A stretch of 64,000 nt of DNA from Hymenolepis diminuta (Eukaryota > Platyhelminthes > Cestoda > Cyclophyllidea > Hymenolepididae): assembly GCA_900708905.1 (NCBI GenBank), contig CAADRB010000004.1, positions 2,731,685 through 2,795,684 on the forward strand, given 5' to 3'. A program made the translations under genes and the position numbers. Each line of letters begins with the position of its first letter. Position 1 is the first letter of the stretch. Below the pieces are notes generated by a model. It saw only the letters and a list, made by a program, of their open reading frames with translations, made no database searches and was not told where the DNA came from. Of this stretch, positions 38,500 through 50,000 are shown one piece after another.

Positions 38500-38880
38500 G
38501 GGCACGTTTTTAAGTCACCAAGAGAAGGACGTTTTCACATGTTTTAACTGAGATTGTTATGAGTGTGCCGGTCGTGCACAGGGTCTTGGGATGCGTCCTT
38601 TGCCGTATGTCTATGAGTCACCACTAATACGCGCGGAGGTATGACGCATATACCCGCATTGGCCTTCAATCTTCCGCCCAGTGTGCGTTTAAAACTGGCA
38701 GACGTGAAAAGCTAAACACAAAGCGCCTATGGGAGGGTGCCGTGGATCCTAAGCCGTAGATACCATGTGTATGTGATCGCTTAGGTCCAACCCCCACCCC
38801 TTCCCAAACCCTCTAAATTGTCCATGTAGATGACGTGTTTAGGCTACGCATCAGTCCTTTAATTAGAACGGGCTTAAAAT
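38500..38880. other. G+C-richer island, unexplained
   Basis: The stretch has several CG-rich patches ('gtgtgccggtcgtgcacag', 'tacgcgcggaggtatgacgc') inside DNA that is otherwise AT-rich. No long open frame, no tRNA and no repeat copy elsewhere in the window was recognised. Confidence 0.4.
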
Positions 38881-40210
38881 CGAGCACAAGACTGAGATAC
38901 CTTTTCGATCATGTCCTAGGGGCCATTTTTTTCCTCGAATAAAACATTTTATTTTTAGAAAACTTCGTACCAAGATACTTTCAATACCCGATATAGAATA
39001 TTGACTGTTTTCCTAATCTGCTACTGAGAGTCATAACATATTCAAAGTAGTCTAAGTTTGTCCTTAGGGGAGATACGGAAAATCTCTAATTTTACACATA
39101 ACTTCAGAGATCAGGTCACATGATAGGGATTTTGTGAAAGTGAAGCGATTAAAAGGGCAAAGAGCCAATAAATAGGAGGAAGCATGATTATCTTTTGAGA
39201 CTTGTAATTTTGAGGCCAGCATATGAGGATTATTTTTGTAAAGGACATTAAAATTAATTAACGAATCAGCAATCAAAAATAATTCATGAAGATACTTTGT
39301 GTTAACAATGTCTTTCATTATAATTAAACGAATAAATCATTCGTATTATGGATAGGTTTAGAAGAAAATAAATCATTAGGTCCATACGACTGATAAACGA
39401 AATCGGGCTAATCTTGAGTAGAAGATTATGTGAGTATTCGAATAGCCAAGTCCCGATGACCCATTCGAGAATAATTGACAGAGAAGGTAGTAAACAAAGA
39501 AATAGATGAATGATTAACGACAATGATTGAGATAGAATACCCCAGATGTTATACAACACAGCAAAAATTTAAATGTGAAAGTTACTTCAACTATATTATT
39601 TAGGTTAAAACAGGAAATTGATCAAGTGAATATGAAGATATTTGACTTAAAATTGTTAAAATATTTATAAAATAGAAATAAATCATAGTTTGCGAAATAG
39701 TGCTAAAATATTCGATATAAATACAATTAACGGAAAATTTGAAGAATATTTTGACAATTTGTTCTAAATGATAAATTTAAGAGCACACTTATAAATTACG
39801 CGAAATCTAGTACGATTAACATTTAGGCATTTCGCAATTCAGCATTACTTTAACTATAACTTTTATCAAATTAAGAAATAAATTTTTTCTTGGATATTTT
39901 CAAAATTATGTAATTATAAATATGTTACTTGCATCATATGTTTGCTTGTTATTTGTTAACTGTAAATTTACACCATATATAAAGACTTATATATTTCACA
40001 GTTTATTCAATCCTAATGAAATAAGAGGTCAAAAACGCAAATTTAGTTATTTTGAGATTTTTCGTTTCATAAAATTTTTTCTCTCTTAGTAACAGTCCAA
40101 ATAAATGAAATTTGTATCGATTTATGCGTTATATATTATTTTATTTATGTGCTGTCGCAGATTCTTAATTTTAATCATAAACCTAAAACCGGAAATTTTT
40201 ATATGGGCCA

Positions 40211-42820
40211 ATGTCGAATATTATAAGAGTTTCTGCAGAAGATGCTGAGGCCATTGATGAATACGTTCTTTATCATCGGTAAACCGTATATATTTAAAAA
40301 TTTAAAGTAGTTTTCATAAGAATTGTTGGAGACGATGACAACGGCCATCCATTTACACCCTCTCAATATGAGGCTTATAAGCGTCGTGTCTTTCCCATGG
40401 TAACCATGACTACAAAAACAATATATCTTAATTCTCACTTACCTCTTGCAGAGATTGAAAAATAGAGTATATGTTTCCTGGGTTAATCCCAAGGGATTGG
40501 ATTGTATTTTAATTGGGCCAGAGTCTCAATGTTTTTGTACGCATAGATATCGTCAACACAAAACCGACTTTCTCTTCATTCCATCCGAAAGACCAATTCC
40601 CCAACCCTGTTCAAAATGCAATTGTCAAAGCTTTCATTTTATCCCACGGATTATCGGTGGGTTACCTAGGTGCCACTGCAAACACGAAGCAACTGAACAC
40701 AAAGTTGTAAGTCAACTAGACGATAATATAATAATATGCTATTGAAAATAACTTACATACTTCGCATTTTATTTCATCTTAAGATCAAACCATATTTGTG
40801 CTCTCGAATAAATTGTAAATGCCCCGGATTCAAAACAAGCGCTACATGTGATTGTGGATTTCCTACTCATGAACATACTACACTGGTAATTTCAGCATTT
40901 CAATTAATTAATGATAGCAATCTCACGTTAACTGATAATTCAGTCGCACATTAGGATCGCAAAAATGTTGGAAAGTGGAGATGAATCATATCGCAATGTT
41001 ATATCGACTCCCACTTTTCTCTAGACGATATTATTTCCAACTCAAAGAGTTATACGGTCTTACTAGAAGAAGTCAAATTAGTCGAAGAGAGTATTAATTT
41101 CTCACATTGGGGATTTCATGGCAAATTTGAAGTCAGCGATAATCGTCACTTCGTAAACGGGAAAGATTAACTATGTTCAAATAAAATTATGTGAATAGCA
41201 GTAAGGTCACAAAATGACGAAAATTTTTAACTTCGATCTAGGTTAATGGTTCCGCTACGATAATTTTATTTGGTCATGTTCAATGAAGACCCAAAGATTT
41301 TTCCACTTTGAATTCCAAATCGAGCATTGTGTTTTATTGCCTTTGGTAACGACGGAATTTTTAAGGAACATGGTCATTTAGTTCTTTCTTTCATTATTAT
41401 AGTGACAAAACTTATGTATGTGTTTCCAAAAGTGATAAAAAGAAAAAAAAAGAACAAATTCGGTACTTTAAGCAGAAATCGTAGAGTTATGTTAATGAAT
41501 TACCTACTCTGAAAATACGGAAATATAAACTTTTATAAAGACAATATGTATTATGAATTCTATCAAATGCATGAATAGCTATAGGTACATGAGAATAATT
41601 TGGGAAGGGGTCAAAAGATTTGGTTCTTAAGATTCAGGATTTTACTTCTAAACTTTACTGAACGGTGAATATGTTGTAAACACTGAGAATGGCATTCTTA
41701 TATGTGAATTTTCGGCTAGTCTTATTTTTATGATATTTAAAGCAACCGGGAACCGGACCCAGGAATTCCTTGTTGAGTTTTGCTCCTGAGTGGCCGCGTC
41801 AATAATTTCGCTTCCGTAAATTTTCGCATACAGCTGACAACACTATTGTTTTAGCTCAACTTCTCTTGAAGTTGTAATTGATATTTTTAGAGACAGGAAG
41901 AGACTCAGAAAATAAATATTCTCTCCTGCTCATACCAGGTCGTAAAGTTGCGTTGCTACTATATTTCCAGATAGTCAGTCAACCTCCCATGTATATGTAT
42001 ATAGATAGTTTTATTAATAAAGTACTGAGAAATCGTAGTTCGATCTTCTCTCTTTTTCCTTTGTCTAAATCAGGTATGTGGCTACGTGTCATCGCATCAG
42101 TTGTGGCATAGGCTTATAATAGAAAGCTCCAATAACGGAAATCTGATAGAGTAATTTAATTTTTCAAAATTTAAAAGAACAGTTACCAACTATAAAGAAG
42201 GTAACAGGGAAGGCTTTACTTACAATAGTGAATTAAGTAAAACAAAAAAATAGGGTAATTAAATCGGATAGGTCAATAAAAATAAGAGGTTTCCGAAATA
42301 GGAATAGTAAAAGTAGAGTAAAAGTCGGATAAAAGAATAAGTAAAGATTGAAAATGCATTCCTAAATTAGATTATAAATCAAATGAGACAACCTCTTTAA
42401 AATCTATAATAGATTAGAAGTGAATGTCACCAATTATAAGAAAGCTGATATCCATAACAGAATATAAGATTAACATCGAAGTTCCCTGCTATAAAATTCC
42501 ATTTGATATTCAATAATGACTAGTTACTTTTCAATCATTTCGCTCAATAGTCAGAAACAGCCGAGGAAAGGGAATCCCGAGGTCGACCGGTCGGTCAACC
42601 CTGTGTATTTCAAGCAATGGGGGGTTTGACGGGATTCAGTTCTCTCCTACCAGGAGTGATTCGAATGGATTCTAGTGGTGCAGGCGGTCGTCTAACAGAA
42701 GAGGAATTAAATGCTCCCATCAGTACAAATGATCATCCATTTCTACGAGTCCACGCTGCTCTGATAGAGGCGTTTGAAAAATCTCAAAAGAAAGGCGAGG
42801 AGAACTCTCAAAAGGGTTAG
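40211..42820 (+). CDS. FAM221A: FAM221A orthologue
   Basis: Five exons: 40211-40278, 40321-40399, 40452-40706, 40784-40885 and 42551-42820 (257 residues). The exon junctions are in phase and the introns are 42, 52, 77 and 1665 bases. The protein runs parallel to vertebrate FAM221A. It has an N-terminal IDEYVLYHRIVGDDD, then FTPSQYEAYKRR, RVYVSW, and CFCTHRYRQHKTD. Repeated Cys/His clusters follow (CSKCNC, CHCKHEATEH, CKCPGFKTSATCDCGFPTHEH), then MGGLTGFSS. The clusters suggest metal binding, but function is not established for the family. The ATG at 40211 is preceded by no good acceptor. The end may be the TAG at 42818-42820. Alternatively, a weak donor at 42816 could join a strong acceptor (ttccccag, ending at 42889) and add NPEDS before a stop near 42908. 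Confidence 0.95.
40452..40885 (+). other. FAM221 cysteine/histidine-rich core (exons 3-4)
   Basis: Exon 3 and exon 4 carry the conserved core, with pairs of CxC and HxxxH signatures. Exon 3 has CFCTHRYRQHK, CSKCNC and CHCKHEATEHK; exon 4 has CSRINCKC, CDCGFPTHEH. The regular spacing suggests tandem zinc-binding units; this is an inference from residue pattern only. Confidence 0.85.
40886..42550 (+). other. Long last intron of FAM221A
   Basis: The 1665-base intron has no further exon that I can support. Near 41740-41830 a short minus-strand motif ('ggttcccggttgct') resembles a B box and may be a very degraded SINE copy. Open frames at 41327 and 41878 look random. Confidence 0.5.
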
Positions 42821-43009
42821 ATTTTCGGTATTGGAAACAGCATTAATGAATCTCCTTTTGCATTATTTATCAACAATTTTTTCCCCAGGAAACCCTGAGG
42901 ACAGTTAACCATTGGAATAGCGAAGTATCCATTAACTGATTTGTAAATCTTCATTTCACATAATCTTGAGAACATTATTCTCCCATTTTAAAACTGTTTA
43001 TTTAATCAT

Positions 43010-43015
43010 AATAAA
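43010..43015 (+). promoter_or_regulatory. AATAAA poly(A) signal of FAM221A
   Basis: Canonical signal about 190 bases after the FAM221A stop codon at 42820. Confidence 0.7.
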
Positions 43016-43169
43016 TTCATTCCTGAATGAATGTGCTATTCGGGTTGTTATTTTCTGAAACTGATAACCCAAATTATCAGCCCAAATTCGGCCTTCAATG
43101 TTTCTTTAAAATAAAAAGATATTACAACTTTATCTTTTTAAAATGTCCATCCTGTTATCTTGGACATTA

Positions 43170-43480
43170 AAGCATAAGGTCCGCTAGCGGCTCTGTAACT
43201 CTAAAGACAGGAGTTTCATCATCAACCTACCTTTTAAATTTGGTCAATGCGGCTGCACGCTCGCTTCTACAATCAATGCATTTAAACTGGATTGAAGTGC
43301 CCTTGAAAACCAAAATCTACTGCGGTCTTTTTGCCCACAACGAACGTCTCTGACCACAACGTTTTGATTTCTACATTGATTTTACGACTGGAATCTCCCA
43401 GTTTGCCCATCTGCTCTCTTCAGTAGATATTTATCGAAAGACGTGCATTTTCTGCCCAAATCGTATATTTTCAACGACTT
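43170..43480 (+). repeat. R4 repeat copy in the convergent intergenic space
   Basis: It contains 'aaagacaggagtttcatcat' and 'caatgcatttaaactggatt', aligned with the other R4 copies. It lies between the poly(A) signals of the two convergent genes. Confidence 0.55.
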
Positions 43481-43891
43481 CTAACTCAAATGAATTTAAT
43501 AACTTAATCGCCGCTGTCTTAGCTATTAACATGAACATACTCGTCGGCGCACATTTAATAAAAAATAACCGCAATATCGGTTAACACATTACAAGAAAGA
43601 TATAGTAGAATGCAAGTTTCTTACTAGAAAGACTTCATAACACTACTGTATATTCTGACTCGAAAATCATTGTTAACACTCGTGTTTATCAATTAGAATC
43701 GGGTAGATCTAACTTCAACAGTTATACACGAGATACGATTCAGCATGGTTGATTAACATCTTAGCTAGACGAATGATCACGGAATAACACTTACACAGTC
43801 TGGGCAAAAAAGCAAACTTTCAGAATACAAGAAACCGGGAAAATTTTTACAGAACAAAAGATCAGTTCCACTTCAAAATACAACGATCGTT

Positions 43892-43897
43892 TTTATT
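43892..43897 (-). promoter_or_regulatory. AATAAA poly(A) signal of GPATCH1
   Basis: Reverse complement 'tttatt' at 43892-43897, about 70 bases after the GPATCH1 stop codon. Confidence 0.75.
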
Positions 43898-43965
43898 ATA
43901 AAAACATAGGAGAAAAATCGGTATTCAAAATATATACAAAAGGGATTAGGCAAAGGAGTGCGCGT

Positions 43966-44076
43966 CTAGTTTTTGTCTCGTTTGCTGTGATGTCTGTGCT
44001 TGTGTTTATGATGGTGATGATGTTTATTCTTGTGTTTATGCAAATGATATTCTTTGTCCGAGCCGTTCTTCCATTT
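43966..44076 (-). other. Histidine/lysine-rich C-terminus of GPATCH1 (exon 14)
   Basis: The last exon encodes 36 residues of [17 protein letters not shown] type before TAG. Human GPATCH1 ends in a similar basic KHK-rich stretch. It probably acts in nuclear localisation or RNA contact; this is an inference. Confidence 0.9.
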
Positions 44077-47000
44077 CTGCAAAAAAGAAAATTCACATGA
44101 AACCGATTTTTTTAACAGGTTCAATAAGTTAGCCGCTAACCACAATGATATATCGATCCGGGAGCATACGTTGCAGTATCATAATACCAGACACTTATTT
44201 CCAAAATCGAAATTTGCTCGAACAGATCTAGCTGTGTTATTCTGTGCTACTGCACAAACTATTTCACCACTAACAGGAAAAACCTTGAGAAGCGAACTAG
44301 GGTACTATGAGGAAATAAAGTAAAAATTAGAATTACTCATGATACATTGAAATATTTTTACAAATTTTTATAGTGAGAAAATATCCAAACTTGAGGAACT
44401 ACAAACACTATAATAAGGGATGCAGAAAGGAGAGCTTAATTATAAGTAGATTATTTAGTCAAAATATCTAGAGTCTTACTTCATTTAAGATTTGGATGCG
44501 TAAAAGAATATCGTATACTGCGCAATGTTTTAACATTCAAAGTTTGTCACCATGGTTACTGGACGAGTTCAAGTGTGGCATGTTTGGAGCTTATTGACAT
44601 ATTTGGGTACTTGGTTATGTAACCTCGATTCATTTATTTCTTACAACCAATAGTAAAGAGATAAGACTAGCAATGATGATTTTAACATAGCGAGCCTCCT
44701 AATTCGAACGGTAATCAGAAAAACCCAGGCCCACAGAGTAGTAGTTGTTAACATGGGAACAAGAGAATGCCAAGTTCTGAACTATAAAGAGATTTCATCA
44801 TAACTTTACTCTTTTCCGAACGAAAGCAAATAGTTACAATGAACTTGAGAAAGGATGCACAGCACATGTTGGATATAAAACGGTTCTATATTTGTTTGAA
44901 GACATTCCTTATTCTAATGAATGAATTAGTACTTAATCACATCGGATTGATAGAAAATAAGATATTTTTGAATTAAACATACCTTGCGTTCGACATAATC
45001 CACATGCTTTGATGAAGAGTCTGTCGAGGTGACTAAAATAGACGTTGAAATGTTTGAACTTCCAACGTCTCCTACACAGACAACACAAACATTAGACGGT
45101 AAAATATATGTACTGCTTATTTATAAATCAGTAGACCAAATATTTATCGTACCGAAACCAGGTGGCAGAGAGGGTCCATAAAGATCCCCTTCAGAAAGGG
45201 GTCCTTTTGAAGAACTTGGTACTGCAGAGTTCGATTCCACTTCCATACGTCTCTCTTCCTTCCACTGATTTGCCACTTTCGATATGGCGAAAAGCGGAGC
45301 TTCTATAATAGGAAGGGTGGTGTTAGGAAAAGCTGTTATAACAAATAATAAGTTCTAATAACGAGAAAATACCGTTAATCTAATATTCGCAGAATCGAAA
45401 TAAATAGCTGATATCCCTATAGTGTCACATATGCAGTGATGAAAACGCAAATAATGCCAATTCAGAGATCACGAGATCAATGTCCATTGGCCCATATTCA
45501 GTGATTTGGTTGGCCAACCGAAATGCTTAAGTCTGGGCAACAAGAGAGGCGGTAAAGTGCAAGTTTATCATAAAGACGAGTTCAAAACACCTTCCATCTA
45601 CCCAAATTAAGCTTTGATAACATTTCTCCTAATGGGCTTGGGAATTGTTACTATAGCGTTTGATGTATTTGAAATGCTCCTAGAATTCTGCGTAGTATCA
45701 AGAATTTTCTCTGAGGTAACTGGCTCTAAATGTCCATTTACCGAATACTTCTAAATGTGCAAAGACAGGACCAGTTTAGACGTCAACTATCAGAGCGCCA
45801 TCCTTAATAGGAACGTATTAGGAGAAAAATTATGAGGAAAGCTAACGGCTGATAACGAAAATTTGAGGTAAGTAATGTCCAGAATTCAAGACTATATCTC
45901 AAATTCCCAAATGTAATGAAATAAAGCTAAGAATCTGACTAACATATCGAGGAAAATATTATTGAGAGGATTTACCGTTATCCGTTTCAGGATTGAATAA
46001 GTGCTTAAACAGCTGATGAACAGATAAATCGGGAGGGTTTGCTGGCCTAGTAATCACCTTTTCCTTCTCTTCATCCTGTACTGGTTCATCTTCTTGCTGA
46101 ATAGGGTCGGGAGATACTACTGAAGCTCTGAATTCAGTAGAAGATGATTCCAATGTTGGGGGAGGTTGCATGTTGGCAGCAAGATCGTCGTTTTCTTGTT
46201 CGTCCTCATCGTCGTCTTCTAACTCCTCGTCAGAGGCGAAGATGGATTTAAAGAGATCCATGGAAGGTGCACCTTCTTCATTAGCAGTGGATGCTTTGGA
46301 AATATCTGGAAGTGGAGCTGCAGGACCTAACATTCTCGGTGTTAGCTAAATAAATGAGAAAAGATAATATATTAAGATCATTTAGGCTTGGTCTGGAAAA
46401 AAAATGAATCGATGAGGCAAGACTAATCATCATAAACAACCAATCAATAAGCACTGGATAGTGTGGACAGGAAAATGCTTAGTAATCCATGTGACGAATC
46501 AAAATAAAATGCGATTTTTGGGACTTAAACTATCTATTAAGTAAACATTGTGCAACCCAAAGCCAAAAATAGAACTCTTTGATGCCTTGTCGTTGCTCTC
46601 AGCATCTTTTCGAACTCCTCTTTATCATTTTGTTGAACTTACTATTAATCGATTTCAGTCACTCGTCCACAATGCAAAATAGCAAAAAATTTCCTGCTTC
46701 AGCAATATTAGGTATAAATTGAAGTAGAAAAGCAAGAATGGAACTAGGAGTGCGATTCCATTTCAAGAAAATATCAGAAGATATTTAACACTTAAGATAC
46801 GGTTAATGGGCCTAGCACACGCTTCATACAATACTAATTGATAGGGAAAACCGTCTGATGATTTCACAAAACAGAAAGAGGCAAGTAGACTTTCATTTAC
46901 AGGAACTGAATCAGTTTTCTCAGCAGACTTTTCATTCTGCTGTTCCCGTTGAGCCTTCTCCGATTGAGCAAACAGCGCTTCGAAGATAGACTGAGGACCG

Positions 47001-50000
47001 CTGGATGGCTTCGTAGATGTCTCAAAAGTGAGACTGTGAGTCGCCTCTTTTTCATCAGTCTTTCCTTCCTCTTCGTCTGTTTCATCTGAATAGTCACTAC
47101 CATCGTCATCACCATCTCTGTCTCCAACATTTATGTCAAGAAGCTGGAAGAGCGTGAACTCGCTGGAAGTGACATCGTCACCGCGACGTCTTTTACCTTT
47201 ACGCGGTGGTCGACGCATTCTGCGATCTTCTGGACATCCAACAAAGGTTGAACTGTGAAAGAAGACAACAAAAATATTTGTGGTAATGTCGACAAGAAAT
47301 AAGGATTATCGGAAAGGGGTGATTGCTGAATGAATATGTGATTTGGTGACTTACTCCGGATATGGATTGGGGACATTAAATCTCTTGCAGAGCAGAGATG
47401 CGGGATGCCAAGTTAGAGTTCGACGAGTGAGAACACCGTACGTTTCATTTGCTGCAGCGTTATCCCTCGGATCGGTCATATCAAGCGACTAAAATGGGAA
47501 AATGAATTTTTTAATTAGCAAACAAATTGAGAGGAAATATATTCAACTATTCACATTGAGTAGAAAGATAGATCTTGGAGTTAATTTAATTCAGAAACCC
47601 GTAACCTGCTGTCCATTTGACGTGGTTGACAACTTCAATCCCTAGACGTGCGTTGATGATTCTCAATCTTAAGTAATATTTCGGCACTTGTATATAGATT
47701 TTAGGATTTCGAAAGGCTATGGCCTGTAGAATTAGTCAATTTAATTTCAAAATTGTTTATATTATTTCGTTTGAATTCATCGAGATTATCATTTTCGGAT
47801 ACCGAGTAAGAGTAGTCATCTTATTTTAGTAACATAAAGTTAAGTCGCTTCTAGTACAATAAAGGCCATTGACTGCGACATTGCCATAACTACAGTTGAT
47901 AAAGCTTAGTAGGAAGAAAGAACACTTGCAGCTCAAGCAACAGTTCCTCTTCCTCACTTTATTAAGAAAGTACGCCCGTCTATGTAAAATTTGAAAGTAG
48001 GGATGGTGAGTCTGTAATATAGCGGTGAGGAAACTTCATACCCAGATAGGAGCGTAGAGAAACAGTAATCAGAAAACCCAATAGTTAGCATGTACATCTG
48101 CTAAGTCAGGGGTCACGAGATCGATGCACATCGGTGTACATCCAGTGATGTGGGTAGTCAATCGCAGTGATTAATTCTATTCAACAAGATGTGAGTTTTC
48201 CATCGGAGGATTTCCAAAAGTAACTTTCCTTCAGTCAAGCCAAATGGCAACAACGGTTCCCCTACTAGATTTGGAAGTTCATTCTCTGTAACCGGCTCGA
48301 AAAAAATTATAAAACAAGCATTACTAAAGGGGGACCCACTTCGAGGTCTTTTCTCCTCTCCTCTTCTTGAGCCGCAGTCAATTCCTGAGTGATATCCATT
48401 TCTCCGGCAGATCTAAATCGTGATTTTAAGAGATTTGCAACCAGCCGCTGTTTCTCCGAGTCCAAAATCCCAGCTGTCAATGGACGGTTGTCCCTTTCCT
48501 GTTTCAGTTCTGTTGATGTTTTATGTGGAGGAATTGTTGGGGTTTGGGATGGTTGCGGTGGCAGTGATGTTTTGGACGGTTCTTGTGAAGGAGGTATCAG
48601 ATTTTTCACGAGTGTAGCAAAGACTCTGGCTTCGAAGACTCGAGTTTCTGAGGTAAGATCAAGAGTTCCAGACGAACAACGTTCATAAGCCTCTTCATCT
48701 GTAGATCAAGTATTGAATATTAGAATTTATCTAAACCATCGAGGCTATAATAGGGAATTTTAAAATAAAGGCTAATATCTTGAATTGAACTAACAGACTT
48801 ATTTGATAACCATTCTTCATCTACAGATGAAGAAATAGAATTTAGAATCAAATATTAAATCATAAACGTTAGAGGGTAAATAAATAGGTAGAAGGTTTAG
48901 CGAACATTACGTTTACTAGAGTTTACCACGTTAAAATGTTATCATGCTATTTTAATATAACGTGGGCTAGTGTTGTCCTGCTATCTTAACCACCATTAGA
49001 AAAACAGACTGACCAACTATCCCAGGTTATTAACCAGCTGTTGAATAAAATGGAATATTTTTATCCAAAAGAAATCAAAGTAACAATTTTACGTTTATTA
49101 ATTTCATTTTTAATTATTTACAAGTATTACATAATTGTTTAAATTCACTAAAATGATGGGTCACTGCTTGGTAAAATTTTGAGTGAATCACAGTCCGTGC
49201 AATTGTTAAGGCCGGAAAATCGTGGCCATTTTACAGGCTAATTAGGTTACAACACCAGCCAATAAACACCGAACTCAGTAATCCAGGGGATAATTCACAA
49301 AATTTGAATTTTGGAACAGGTTAACTGCTCATTAGGTAGTACATAACTCTTTTGATGGTCCTGACCTTATTCCCAATTTCCACTCTATCACCCGCCCTTT
49401 ACCTCTTATTGGAAAATTTTATCTTTTATTTAGATGTTTTCGCATAACTGTGGGTTATAACAATACACTAACTTTTATAAAGACAGGAAATCAAGAAAAC
49501 GCCAGTTGTCCCAAATCTAACAAAACTTGAATAGTTCAATTATATAGAAGTGAAAATTCATTTAAAGTGATAGATATACCCAGATGAACATGACCTACAT
49601 CTCAATTAAATTAGCTGATTAATCAGCTCCAAATATTTTAAGAATATTTATTTATTTAATTCTTATGACAGGACTAAAAAGCTTTAAAACATCCAAACAC
49701 ATAAGAAGTGAAATCTATAATTAGGTATCGAGTCTATATTTTGGGAAGGAACTGCAGAGTAGAGTAGGTAGAAGTGAGAGTAGGAGAACCCAATTTCATT
49801 TTGGTTCCAGAATTATCAAATCAACTACTGTTTCAAGTTGAATTCATCTAGACTTGTGCTTTCTTTTCATCCTCGGAGGGGAAAAATGGGTGAAAAGCTT
49901 TCAATCGATTTCGAGGTGCCATAATTGTTGTGGCACCCACTTACTCGACAAAGAAATCTACCAGTAAGCGATCATCTTTGGGTCTATGGTGATTGATCCG

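Larger units (their letters stand above)
17309..40200. other. Gene-poor region of about 23 kb
   Basis: No host exon could be supported on either strand. The stretch holds copies of R2 (26950, 36200), R3 (18840, 25550), R4 (20095, 31990) and SINEs (24955, 27583, 29528, 31040). It also holds a short C-tract (22194), a perfect hairpin (38301) and two G+C-richer islands (34020-34400, 38500-38880). Frames longer than 60 codons look random except perhaps 32698-32931. Confidence 0.55.

Noticed and set aside
46763..46900. Extension of GPATCH1 exon 10 to the stop at 46763
   Set aside because: The frame stays open, but a donor at 46900 joins in phase to exon 11, which carries the conserved [11 protein letters not shown] block; the extension reads like intron.
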